Below are positions 15,774 through 22,912 of a DNA stretch of 23,313 bases, piece by piece (positions within the stretch are counted from its first letter, which is position 1; each line of letters opens with the position of its first letter). The stretch lies in the NCBI GenBank assembly GCA_018364455.1, contig JAGZLW010000028.1, positions 1-23,313 on the forward strand, written 5' to 3'. The notes under the pieces were generated by a model, which was not told the origin of the DNA, made no database searches, and was given only the letters and a program-made list of their open reading frames with translations. The position numbers and the translations under genes are program-made. Source of the DNA: Streptococcus mitis (GTDB lineage: Bacteria > Bacillota > Bacilli > Lactobacillales > Streptococcaceae).

Positions 15774-15924
15774 TACTCTTCGAAAATCTCTTCAAACCAC
15801 GTTAGCTTCACCTTGCCGTAGGTATGGTTACTGACTTCGTCAGTTCTATCTACAACCTCAAAGCAGTGCTTTGAGCAGCCTGCGGTTAGCTTCCTAGTTT
15901 GCTCTTTGATTTTCATTGAGTATA
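15773..15924 (-). repeat. BOX element (A-B-C form)
   Basis: The minus strand begins TATACTCAATGAAAATCAAA at 15924 and ends GATTTTCGAAGAGTAT at 15773. In between lie the BOX hallmarks CTGCTCAAAGCA, GAGGTTGTAGATAGAACTGA and ACCATACCTACGG. At 152 bp it matches a boxA plus one boxB plus boxC composition (about 154 bp). BOX elements are dispersed, non-autonomous repeats of pneumococcus and its relatives that fold into stable hairpins. This copy abuts the galU stop and is transcribed antisense to its own conventional orientation. The open frame inside it (15731-15916) is not a gene. Confidence 0.93.
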
Positions 15925-15930
15925 AAACAA

Positions 15931-15965
15931 AAAAAGATAAGGTTCAAAAAATGCCTTATCTTTTT
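15931..15965. terminator. Bidirectional terminator between galU and the rhomboid gene
   Basis: A 12-bp stem, AAAAAGATAAGG (15931-15942) with CCTTATCTTTTT (15954-15965), has an 11-nt loop. Flanking A and T runs give a U tract in both directions, as expected between convergent genes. Confidence 0.88.
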
Positions 15966-15980
15966 TCATTACACAAATTT

Positions 15981-16655
15981 TCATCCCATTCCCTTGTAGA
16001 AAAGCAAGACTGCGAGTACTACGAACAACACTAACGCTACCAGTCTCTGACTAGCGCTATACATCCGTCTTTCTCCTCTAACTGGAAAGATAACTGCTAG
16101 AAATGCGCCACCGACTGCACCTCCGATATGGCCTGCTAGACTGATTCCTGGAATCAGAACACTTCCAATAATGTTAACCACAAAAAGTGTCAGATAAGAT
16201 TGCCCTAGCTGTTGAATATAGGGGTTGCGAGTGGCATAGCGAAGAATGATAATCGCGGCAAATAGTCCGTAAAGAGAGGTGGATGCTCCTGCTGCTAAGG
16301 ATTTAGGACTAAATACAAAAACAAAGAGATTGCCCATCATTCCTGATAAAAGATAGAGAAAGAAAAACTTCTTGGATCCGAAAATTTCCTCTACTTGTCT
16401 ACCAAGATAATAAAGGGAAAGCATATTAACAATGAAATGCTCCCACCCAATATGAACAAAAATGGCAGAGAAGAGACGCCAAACCTGCTCAGGAAAGAGG
16501 CGAATGACAGGCCCATACATGGCTCCAAATCGAAATAGGGTATCTGCCCTGTAAAAGTTTCCCCCTGTGGTCACCAACATTAGTAGAAATACCAAGGCCG
16601 TCACTAAGAGAAAGAAACTCGTCACAGGGTAACGCCTATCAAAGATTTCTTTCAT
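15981..16655 (-). CDS. Rhomboid-family intramembrane serine protease
   Basis: A membrane protein of 224 residues, or 225 if translation starts at the TTG codon at 16658. Numbering here is for the longer form. There are six core transmembrane helices with an extra hydrophobic N-terminal segment. The catalytic dyad is S126 in G-A-S-T-S-L-Y-G and H177 in AGHIGGAVGGAF, and the conserved H74-x-x-x-N78 of the oxyanion region is in WEHFIVN. The usual Gly after the catalytic serine (GxSG) is Thr. Rhomboids cut single-pass membrane proteins within or near the bilayer, and the substrate here is unknown. The 5' end overlaps the cyclo-ligase gene by about 20 nt, so translation is coupled. ATG 16655 lies nine bases after GGAGG and TTG 16658 lies six bases after it. 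The gene is last in the dapH operon. Confidence 0.93.
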   Translation of the reverse strand: MKEIFDRRYPVTSFFLLVTALVFLLMLVTTGGNFYRADTLFRFGAMYGPVIRLFPEQVWRLFSAIFVHIGWEHFIVNMLSLYYLGRQVEEIFGSKKFFFLYLLSGMMGNLFVFVFSPKSLAAGASTSLYGLFAAIIILRYATRNPYIQQLGQSYLTLFVVNIIGSVLIPGISLAGHIGGAVGGAFLAVIFPVRGERRMYSASQRLVALVLFVVLAVLLFYKGMG

Positions 16656-17178
16656 CAATCAGAACCTCCTCAACAGGAATATCATGATTTTCAGGAATAA
16701 AGTCCTGAATTTGACAAGGATATATCGTACTCAAAGTATGACCAGAAAAATATTCCAGATAGCGGTCATAATAACCTCCGCCGTATCCAATCCGATATCC
16801 TTCCGTCGTAAAAGCCAGACCAGGAACATGAATCAAATCAATCTGAGAGGCATCCACTACTTCCAAATCTCCCTGTGGTTCCAGTAATCCAAAGGAAGTT
16901 TTTACCAACTGCTGTGGATCATAGACCACAAAGTCCATGCGCCCCTTGGGACAGGTTTTAGGTATCAGAACATTCTTGCCGTCCTTCAACGCCTGCTCAA
17001 TCAGTTCCTGCGTTTGAAACTCATGAGGAAAAGAAAGGTAGGTTGCGATGACCTTGGCTTCTTGGTAAAAGGGATGCTTTAAAAATCGCTCGGTTAAAGC
17101 TTGATCCATAGCCTGTTTTTGCTCTCGAGGCAAAGCCTTCATTTTTTGCAAGACTTGCTTGCGTGATTCTGCTTTCAT
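16639..17178 (-). CDS. 5-formyltetrahydrofolate cyclo-ligase
   Basis: A 179-residue enzyme that uses ATP to convert 5-formyltetrahydrofolate to 5,10-methenyltetrahydrofolate, returning a storage or inhibitory folate to one-carbon metabolism. The family signature GYRIGYGGGYYDRYL (about residues 127-141) is complete. The N-terminal basic helix, which binds the nucleotide with LPREQK, is present. The start at 17178 follows GAGGAATAGTCT and lies 11 nt after the M20 peptidase stop. The 3' end overlaps the rhomboid start. This cyclo-ligase/rhomboid pairing is common in Firmicutes and seems to be a conserved layout rather than a shared pathway. Confidence 0.95.
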   Translation of the reverse strand: MKAESRKQVLQKMKALPREQKQAMDQALTERFLKHPFYQEAKVIATYLSFPHEFQTQELIEQALKDGKNVLIPKTCPKGRMDFVVYDPQQLVKTSFGLLEPQGDLEVVDASQIDLIHVPGLAFTTEGYRIGYGGGYYDRYLEYFSGHTLSTIYPCQIQDFIPENHDIPVEEVLIDERNL

Positions 17179-17189
17179 AGACTATTCCT

Positions 17190-18320
17190 CTACTCTGCTA
17201 CCTTCTTTTTCAGGAAACTAGAGACCGCATCCACCCCAATAGCTAACGCCTCTTCCTTGGGACTCATCTGAGGGTGATGAAGGGCATAGGGACTATCTAT
17301 ACCAAGCCAAAACATAACACCATCAACCTTTGAAAGGAGATAACCAAAGTCCTCACCTGTCATAGCAGGTTCGATATCAATCAGCTCGATTCCGTCTTTT
17401 TCTTCAAAGAAGTCCATTAGTTCACGCGCCAAAGCTGGATTATTCTCAACAGGCAGATAACCACCTTGCTTGAGTTCCACTTCGACTTCCATATCAAAGG
17501 CTGCTGCAACTCCTTCTGCAACTGTTTTGACCCTCTTTTGCACCAAGAGACTCATATCCTGTGTCAAGGCCCGAATGGTTCCATGCAAAAAGGCTGTGTC
17601 TGTGATAACATTGTTGGTTGTTCCAGCCTGAAAAACACCAAAGGTCACCACTGCTCCCTCGATTGGGTTAACATTGCGGCTGACAACTGACTGCACCTGG
17701 GTCACAAAGTAACTAGCAGCCACCAAGGCGTCATTAGCTTCATGTGGAAAAGCTGCGTGGCCACCTTTGCCTTTGAAACGAATCTTCACCTCGCAAGTTC
17801 CTGCAAAGAGAGTGTGTGTATTGGTCGCAATCTGACCAACCTTCAAATCTGGTCGAACATGAAGCCCATAAAACTGATCTGGCAACCAGTCTCCAAAAGC
17901 GTCATCCTCATACATGAGCATGCCACCAGCTTCATTTTCTTCAGCAGGTTGAAACAGGAAGAGCAGATTATTCTTAGGTTGCTCCTCAAGGGCTCGCTCA
18001 AGACAGCCCAAAGCAATAGTCATGTGGAAATCATGGCCACAAGCATGCATACGACCTTGGTGCTGAGAGACGAAAGGAAGGCCTGTTTGCTCGATGATCG
18101 GCAGACCATCAATATCTGTTCTCCAACCAATAGTACGCTCTGGCTGACTTCCCTGCAAGTAAACCAAAATACCTGTCCGCCAAGTACGAACTTGAACAAA
18201 GTCCTTGCCTGCAGTCAATTTCTCAATCACATCTAGCAAATAAGCATGAGTCTTGAACTCCTCCAAGCCAATCTCTGGAATCTGGTGCAAATCTCGTCTA
18301 GTCTGAATCAAATCTAACAT
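17190..18320 (-). CDS. M20 peptidase, N-acetyl-L,L-diaminopimelate deacetylase type
   Basis: A 376-residue M20D metallohydrolase. The metal-binding motif M91-H-A-C94-G-H96-D97 is present, as are the general-base pair E127-E128 in QPAEENEAGG and the dimerisation-domain histidine region GKGGHAAFPHEA. The C-terminal MTGEDFGY contributes further active-site residues. The family includes amidohydrolases acting on N-acyl amino acids. Position directly after dapH makes N-acetyl-diaminopimelate deacetylation by far the likeliest role: it would remove the acetyl group to give L,L-diaminopimelate for lysine. In these streptococci lysine also builds the peptidoglycan cross-bridge. ATG 18320 follows GGAGG by eight bases. 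A 67-nt gap containing a stem-loop separates it from dapH. Confidence 0.92.
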   Translation of the reverse strand: MLDLIQTRRDLHQIPEIGLEEFKTHAYLLDVIEKLTAGKDFVQVRTWRTGILVYLQGSQPERTIGWRTDIDGLPIIEQTGLPFVSQHQGRMHACGHDFHMTIALGCLERALEEQPKNNLLFLFQPAEENEAGGMLMYEDDAFGDWLPDQFYGLHVRPDLKVGQIATNTHTLFAGTCEVKIRFKGKGGHAAFPHEANDALVAASYFVTQVQSVVSRNVNPIEGAVVTFGVFQAGTTNNVITDTAFLHGTIRALTQDMSLLVQKRVKTVAEGVAAAFDMEVEVELKQGGYLPVENNPALARELMDFFEEKDGIELIDIEPAMTGEDFGYLLSKVDGVMFWLGIDSPYALHHPQMSPKEEALAIGVDAVSSFLKKKVAE

Positions 18321-18343
18321 CTATCTGTCCTCCGATATAGCAG

Positions 18344-18374
18344 AAAGAGGCTGGAAGAAGGGTTCCGCCTCTTT
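18344..18374 (-). other. Stem-loop between dapH and the deacetylase gene
   Basis: The minus-strand RNA pairs AAAGAGGC (18374-18367) with GCCUCUUU (18351-18344). GGAA/UUCC extends the stem inward around a 6-nt loop with one bulged A. No U run follows, so it is unlikely to terminate. It could be a processing or stability hairpin that gives dapH more mRNA than the genes behind it. Confidence 0.6.
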
Positions 18375-18387
18375 ATTACTTTTACAA

Positions 18388-19086
18388 TTATAAGGTACGA
18401 AGCGCATCCTCTAGCGCTGTTTTTTGTTGGGTTTGGGCATCAATCTCTTTGATAATACGAGCTGGAACACCTGCTACTACCACGTTTTCTGGGACATCTT
18501 GGGTAACGATAGCTCCTGCTGCGACAACTGAACCACTACCGATTTGAACTCCTTCAATAACCACTGCATTAGCACCGATAAGAACATTGTCTCCAACACG
18601 GACTGGTTCTGCGCTAGCTGGCTCAATCACACCTGCAAGAACGGCACCTGCACCAACGTGACTGTTTTTCCCAACGATAGCACGACCACCAAGGATAGCC
18701 CCCATGTCAATCATGGTTCCTGTACCAATTTCAGCACCGATATTGATAACTGCTCCCATCATGATAACAGCATTGTCACCAATTTCAACCTGATCACGGA
18801 TAATAGCACCTGGCTCGATACGAGCGTTGATAGCACGTTTATCTAGCAAAGGAACTGCAGAATTACGAGCATCTTGCTCAACAACATAGTCTTGATTTTC
18901 TACTAAACCATCGAGAAGCGGAGCCACGTCCTTCCAGTCTCCAAACAGGACATTTCCTAGTTTAACAACAGATCCAGGTACAGCAGTTGCGAGTTGTCCC
19001 TCAAAGGTTACTTTAACACTGGTTTTCTTTTCAGCATTGGCGATAAATTGGATAATTTCTTGAGCGTTCATTTTTGTGGCAGTCAT
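18388..19086 (-). CDS. dapH: Tetrahydrodipicolinate N-acetyltransferase
   Basis: A 232-residue acetyltransferase that transfers acetyl from acetyl-CoA to 2,3,4,5-tetrahydrodipicolinate, opening the acetylase branch of diaminopimelate/lysine synthesis. The N-terminal third is the DapH substrate domain. Residues from about 85 to 200 form a left-handed beta-helix of hexapeptide repeats, for example IEPGAIIRDQVEIGDNAVIM and VRVGDNVLIGANAVVIEGVQ. The enzyme should be a trimer. ATG 19086 follows GGAGG by five bases, and a second ATG five codons in has no better site. It has its own extended -10 promoter and leads the unit dapH - deacetylase - cyclo-ligase - rhomboid. A structured RNA ends just upstream of this promoter. 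Confidence 0.96.
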   Translation of the reverse strand: MTATKMNAQEIIQFIANAEKKTSVKVTFEGQLATAVPGSVVKLGNVLFGDWKDVAPLLDGLVENQDYVVEQDARNSAVPLLDKRAINARIEPGAIIRDQVEIGDNAVIMMGAVINIGAEIGTGTMIDMGAILGGRAIVGKNSHVGAGAVLAGVIEPASAEPVRVGDNVLIGANAVVIEGVQIGSGSVVAAGAIVTQDVPENVVVAGVPARIIKEIDAQTQQKTALEDALRTL

Positions 19087-19117
19087 AGGCGCCTCCTAGT
19101 TCATTTTAATGATACCT

Positions 19118-19146
19118 ATTCTACCAAAAAAGACCTCAAATTTGAA
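19118..19146 (-). promoter_or_regulatory. Promoter of dapH
   Basis: Extended -10 TG-G-TAGAAT (-10 box 19118-19123) with a -35 TTCAAA (19141-19146) at 17-nt spacing on the minus strand. The -35 lies inside the stem of the upstream terminator, so transcription through that hairpin and initiation here may interfere. Confidence 0.75.
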
Positions 19147-19273
19147 GCCTTTTTGTTTGTTTTTAGGTATGATTTTTAGGGATGTGAGATAAAACGTGCT
19201 GTCGGTAAAAGCAAGCCCCTACCGATACAACCTAAAAACACTCTTCACAACTATCTCCCCGTGTTTTATTGAC
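19126..19273 (-). ncRNA. Candidate structured RNA (about 148 nt) upstream of dapH
   Basis: An extended -10 promoter (19280-19288) would start an RNA near 19273, which an intrinsic terminator would end at about 19126. Helices seen: GAGAUA (19257-19252) with UAUCUC (19191-19186), extended by GGG (19260-19258) with CCC (19181-19179) across an ACAU bulge; UCGGUA (19225-19220) with UACCGA (19207-19202) around a 12-nt loop; and UUUUUAGG (19238-19231), which can pair with either of two CCUAAAAA copies (19180-19173 or 19167-19160). The terminator AAGGCUUCAA/UUGAGGUCUU is fully paired only as minus-strand RNA, with G-U pairs that become mismatches on the other strand. A GTG ORF of nine codons (19248-19219) follows GGGGAG. 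I do not recognise a known riboswitch, and the RNA could be an sRNA or a dapH attenuator. Confidence 0.6.
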
Positions 19274-19279
19274 TATTCT

Positions 19280-19288
19280 AGTATAGCA
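19280..19288 (-). promoter_or_regulatory. Promoter of the candidate RNA upstream of dapH
   Basis: Extended -10 TG-C-TATACT (19288-19280) on the minus strand, 26 nt or more beyond the stop of the DMT transporter gene. The -35 region is weak. Confidence 0.65.
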
Positions 19289-19314
19289 CACTTTTAGAAT
19301 TAAGAAAAGACTTT

Positions 19315-20226
19315 TTATTTACTTTCTTTCGCTTCTTCTATCGATAGGAAAATCATGGGCAAAATAATCAAGGCCATAGCTAGAAGAAGGGACCAATCCA
19401 CTACCAATCCTAAAAACAAAACACTCAAAAGGGCAGAAGAGAGAGGTTCACTGGCACTGATAACGGAAACCACCAAGGGAGAAACCAAAGACACAGCCTT
19501 CATGGAAATAAAAAAAGCAAAAGCCGTTCCAAAGAAAGCAATAGTGAGGCAAATCAAGATACTCCAAATATCAAGAGTAAAGGAAAGCTGATAAACCGGC
19601 GAGAGGACATTGCTAAATAAACCGGCCAAAATCATCCCCCACCCAACCGTGGGTACAAAACCATAGCGCTTCGCGAAAGGTTGGGGCAAGATAACATTAA
19701 ACATAACACCCATGGCACTCAGCAGACCTGTTACAAGGGCTAGTGGCGTCATGGATAACTGAGAGAGATCTCCCTTTGTCGCCATCAAGCAAACACCCAG
19801 CATAGCAACCAAAACATAGAAAATAGCGCTTTTTGACGCTCGTTTTTGATAAACCAAGCGATTGTAAAAGAGGATAAAGACAGGACTGATAAACTGTAAA
19901 ATAGTTGCTGTCGCTGCATTTGAATATTCTACGCAGAGGTAGAAAAAATACTGGACTGAAAAAATCCCCAAAATAGCATAGGCCAAAAAGGGCAGGTAAT
20001 TTTTCTTATCTCGCCAAATATCTAGCACTTGCGATTTTAATTGCATTGCTGACCAAATGAGCACAAGACTCCCTGCCAGTGTCAAACGCATAGAGGTAAT
20101 CCAGCCAGAGGACACTTGATAATGAGTAAAGAAATATTCTCCTAAAATTCCACAGATTCCCCATATTAAGCCGGATAGAAGCGAATAAATGGTTCCTTTA
20201 ATAATCTTTTTCTGATACTGATTCAT
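19315..20226 (-). CDS. DMT-superfamily (EamA) transporter
   Basis: A 303-residue integral membrane protein with ten predicted helices, arranged as two five-helix EamA repeats. The first begins SLLSGLIWGICGILGEYFF and the second around LVTGLLSAMGVMFNV. The drug/metabolite transporter superfamily exports or imports small molecules, and the substrate cannot be read from sequence. The start at 20226 (MNQYQKKIIK) gives a short basic N terminus before helix 1. Frames extending to 20289 run back through the pbp1b terminator and are rejected. An extended -10 box ends only seven bases before the ATG, so the mRNA would have almost no leader. It precedes the dapH region, but no direct link is shown. Confidence 0.88.
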   Translation of the reverse strand: MNQYQKKIIKGTIYSLLSGLIWGICGILGEYFFTHYQVSSGWITSMRLTLAGSLVLIWSAMQLKSQVLDIWRDKKNYLPFLAYAILGIFSVQYFFYLCVEYSNAATATILQFISPVFILFYNRLVYQKRASKSAIFYVLVAMLGVCLMATKGDLSQLSMTPLALVTGLLSAMGVMFNVILPQPFAKRYGFVPTVGWGMILAGLFSNVLSPVYQLSFTLDIWSILICLTIAFFGTAFAFFISMKAVSLVSPLVVSVISASEPLSSALLSVLFLGLVVDWSLLLAMALIILPMIFLSIEEAKESK

Positions 20227-20232
20227 ACCTTT

Positions 20233-20241
20233 ATTGTAACA
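20233..20241 (-). promoter_or_regulatory. Extended -10 promoter of the DMT transporter gene
   Basis: TG-T-TACAAT (20241-20233) on the minus strand, downstream of the pbp1b terminator. The expected start point is at or within one or two bases of the ATG at 20226. Confidence 0.6.
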
Positions 20242-20254
20242 CGAAAGGAAAAAA

Positions 20255-20286
20255 GAAAAAAGTGGCAATCCATTGATTAGCCACTT
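20255..20286 (-). terminator. Terminator after pbp1b
   Basis: The minus-strand RNA pairs AAGUGGC (20286-20280) with GCCACUU (20266-20260), continued inward by AAUC/GAUU around an AAUG loop with one bulged U. A long U-rich tail follows. Confidence 0.92.
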
Positions 20287-20308
20287 CATTTAGAAAAGTT
20301 TAAAGGAC

Positions 20309-22771
20309 TTATCGTCTCGTCCTTGAAGAGGGTCGTGTAGCACTTGAGTTATTGCTATCGCTAGAGCTACTACTTGAACTGCTGGAGCTTGATGGAGTTG
20401 GTAGACTCCCCACGATGCTAGACCAAGCATTCTGATAATCCGCATCACTTCCACCAATAGCAAAGCGATAACTGGTCGTTGGCGCTCCTGCCTTATTAGC
20501 CCAATAGCTGGTAACAGTCGAACCTGTGACCTCTACTTCTTTTCCTTCAACAGAAACCTTCCCTGGTTTTTGACCTGTTGATTTCAAGACTTCGGATTTT
20601 ACTACACTAGGATCTAAAGCGAAGCGCTCGTTCCCCCAAATGCTTGGGGAGGCTTGCTGAATCGCATTTACCAGATGAGCCATGTAATTAGAGTTATTGG
20701 AATAACCTGCTCTACGTGACAATGAATGGTTATCATCATGCCCAATCCAGCCACCTAGGGTTAATCTAGGTGTCGAAAGCATGAGCCACATATTTTCGTC
20801 TTGGTTGGTTGTCCCAGTCTTCCCAATCCAATCTGCATTAGCTAAAGTAGGATTTAAAGAAGTCAGGTTAGTCTTGAAGGTTGTTGTCACACGAGAGGAT
20901 AGAACTTCTCGCAACAATCCTTGCATAATTGTCGCAGTAGCTTTTGAATAGACTTGAACCGGTTTATCCTGATACTCATAAACTACTCTACCATCTGCTG
21001 CTTCAATTTTAGAAATTACATGTTTTTTATGATATAGACCATTATTTGCTAGAGTCTGATAGCCATTGGTATGCTGGGCAACTGTGACCTCAATACCACC
21101 ACCCATTGGCAGACTCTCAATACCGTACTCAGGAATCTCGTAGCCCATCTTTTCCATATAACCCTTGACATCAACACCCTTTTCACGGAGCATACGATAG
21201 GTCCAGTAAGCCGGGATATTCCATGAATAGTTCAAGGCTTCTCCCAAGGTCATCATTCCTGTCCCCTTGCTATTAGCATACATAATTGGGTTGCCATTGG
21301 CAAAGTTTGTTGGATAGTTAGACAGAATCGTCTCACTTCCCATCAAGCCCTGGTCAATAGCAATACCGTAGGCCAGCAAAGGTTTGGTAGTAGAAGCTGG
21401 TGAACGTTTGGTATCAAAGGCATGATTGTTTTGATTTTCTTGATAATTGCGACCACCTACAAAGCCTAGAATAGCACCTGTTTGGTTGTCCATCAAGACA
21501 TTCCCTACTTCTACACGACCAGTTCCGTCGTCTAAAAGATAACCATAGTCAGCAACCGCATTTTGCATGGCAGAATGAATTTTCTGGTCTATGGTAGTAG
21601 TAATCTTATAACCACCATTTTCAATCTCCTTGGCCGCCAAGTCGCGATAAAACTTCTGAGTTGCCTCATTTTTCAACTCCTTAGCGGAGACATTGTCTCT
21701 CTGAGCTAGATAGTCATACATACGTTCCTGAGCTTCTGCCAAGGCTGTAAAGTATAAATAGCCGCGGGACACACCTGTGACTGTAGCTGAAGGGAGAAAG
21801 TCCTGTTTAAGATCGTAATCCTTATACTGAGAATACTCGTCTTTGCTTAAGGCACCTGTGCGATACATACTATAAAGAACTGCCTTAGCCCGTCTCAAGC
21901 CAATTTCTAAGTCTTCATCACTCTTCAACTCTCCAGTATTTTCATAGGGGGAATAGGTAATGGGACTCTGTGGAAGTCCTGCTAAAAATGCTGCTTGAGG
22001 AACCGTCAACTGACTCGCATCTACACCGAAAATCCCCTCGGCTGCCTGCTGAGCTCCTGCAATATTCTGCCCCTTATTATTTCGACCAAACGGAGCCACA
22101 TTGAGATAGGTCGTTAAAATCTCGTCTTTATTCATGGCGCGTTCCAAGGCAAGAGCATCCACAATCTCTGTCGCCTTACGAGCCAAGGTCGGCGCATCCC
22201 CAACCACCTGCTGTTTAATCAGTTGCTGGGTCAAGGTTGAACCCCCACTAGAGGAACCCAAACCTACAAATTTCCCCAAGGTCGCACGAATCACCGCCTT
22301 GGGCACTACACCCTTATGTTCTTTAAAGTGTTCATCTTCCGTCGCAATGATAGCCTTCTTCAGATTTTCCGAAATTTGCTCAGATGAGATAGAAGTGCGC
22401 AACAAATCACTCTCTATGGAGGCAATCACCGTCCCATCCGCATAGGTAATCTCTGAAATAGAAGAGATGTCCTTGACCTGATGTACCAATTCTTCTGTCT
22501 GAGGCACCCGAACCTTGTCAAATAAGGCCACCCCGTACCCCAAAGCAATCCCAGCTCCCAACATTCCTCCTAGAAAACCGAGGATAAAGAGTAAGTTAAA
22601 TAAGGCTTTTATACTCAGTAAAATAGCTGGAAAAATAGCTGGCTTCTCTAAGGATTTAGATTTTTGGACACTTGAACCTTTCTTGACCGGCCTATCTGAT
22701 TTTTTATTTTTTTGTTTTTGCTGGAAAAATTCCAGCATTTTTCGTTTTAATTCATTTAATTGATTTTGCAT
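20309..22771 (-). CDS. pbp1b: Class A penicillin-binding protein 1b
   Basis: An 820-residue bifunctional cell-wall synthase with a basic cytoplasmic tail and one transmembrane segment at about residues 48-82. The glycosyltransferase-51 domain has catalytic E145 in ATEDEHF and GGSTLTQQLIKQ as its second motif. The transpeptidase domain has the acyl-serine motif STTK near 460, SWN in LNYSWNIP, and KTGTT. The enzyme polymerises lipid II outside the membrane and cross-links the stems, and it is a beta-lactam target. The motifs look unaltered by eye. The C-terminal tail is low-complexity, with a run of 11 serines then basic residues. I recognise the sequence as pneumococcal-type PBP1b. ATG 22771 (MQNQLNELK) follows GAGG by six bases; the GTG at 22783 overlaps that site and is rejected. 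Confidence 0.97.
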   Translation of the reverse strand: MQNQLNELKRKMLEFFQQKQKNKKSDRPVKKGSSVQKSKSLEKPAIFPAILLSIKALFNLLFILGFLGGMLGAGIALGYGVALFDKVRVPQTEELVHQVKDISSISEITYADGTVIASIESDLLRTSISSEQISENLKKAIIATEDEHFKEHKGVVPKAVIRATLGKFVGLGSSSGGSTLTQQLIKQQVVGDAPTLARKATEIVDALALERAMNKDEILTTYLNVAPFGRNNKGQNIAGAQQAAEGIFGVDASQLTVPQAAFLAGLPQSPITYSPYENTGELKSDEDLEIGLRRAKAVLYSMYRTGALSKDEYSQYKDYDLKQDFLPSATVTGVSRGYLYFTALAEAQERMYDYLAQRDNVSAKELKNEATQKFYRDLAAKEIENGGYKITTTIDQKIHSAMQNAVADYGYLLDDGTGRVEVGNVLMDNQTGAILGFVGGRNYQENQNNHAFDTKRSPASTTKPLLAYGIAIDQGLMGSETILSNYPTNFANGNPIMYANSKGTGMMTLGEALNYSWNIPAYWTYRMLREKGVDVKGYMEKMGYEIPEYGIESLPMGGGIEVTVAQHTNGYQTLANNGLYHKKHVISKIEAADGRVVYEYQDKPVQVYSKATATIMQGLLREVLSSRVTTTFKTNLTSLNPTLANADWIGKTGTTNQDENMWLMLSTPRLTLGGWIGHDDNHSLSRRAGYSNNSNYMAHLVNAIQQASPSIWGNERFALDPSVVKSEVLKSTGQKPGKVSVEGKEVEVTGSTVTSYWANKAGAPTTSYRFAIGGSDADYQNAWSSIVGSLPTPSSSSSSSSSSSDSNNSSATRPSSRTRR

Positions 22772-22790
22772 GGATTTCCTCACTCTATCT

Positions 22791-22817
22791 ATTATACCAC
22801 AAAAGGGAAACTTTCAA
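22791..22817 (-). promoter_or_regulatory. Promoter of pbp1b
   Basis: Perfect -10 TATAAT (22791-22796) with extended TG at 22799-22798, and a -35 TTGAAA (22812-22817) at a short 15-nt spacing on the minus strand. The predicted mRNA begins about 13 nt before the ATG. Confidence 0.72.
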
Positions 22818-22820
22818 TAA

Positions 22821-22855
22821 AATAGCCACTTTCTTCCCTATTCTGCTAGGCTATT
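22821..22855. repeat. Inverted repeat between the pbp1b and tyrS promoters
   Basis: AATAGCC (22821-22827) and GGCTATT (22849-22855) are perfect inverted 7-mers 21 bases apart, lying between the two divergent promoters and outside both predicted transcripts. It may be an operator for a dimeric regulator or chance. Confidence 0.4.
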
Positions 22856-22866
22856 GCCCAAGTTTG

Positions 22867-22875
22867 TGATACAAT
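22867..22875 (+). promoter_or_regulatory. Extended -10 promoter of tyrS
   Basis: TG-A-TACAAT at 22867-22875, 37 nt before the tyrS ATG. No good -35 is seen. The leader is too short for a T-box, unlike many Firmicute tyrS genes. Confidence 0.68.
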
Positions 22876-22912
22876 AGTTAGAAACAATAATTTTAAAAAG
22901 GAGAAAAGACAC

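Noticed and set aside
15731..15916. A 61-codon open frame on the minus strand after galU
   Set aside because: It lies almost entirely in the BOX repeat, has no ribosome site, and similar frames occur in BOX copies by chance.
18344..18374. Terminator between dapH and the deacetylase gene
   Set aside because: A good stem but no U run afterwards, and the genes are functionally linked. Listed as a stem-loop instead.
19087..19314. Lysine riboswitch upstream of dapH
   Set aside because: The gene context invites it, but I cannot find the conserved L-box core sequences, and the RNA is shorter than that class.
20331..20400. Slipped-strand phase variation in the pbp1b serine tail
   Set aside because: The serine run uses mixed codons (AGC, AGT, TCA, TCT, TCC), so there is no long uniform DNA repeat, and frame changes there would affect only the extreme C terminus.
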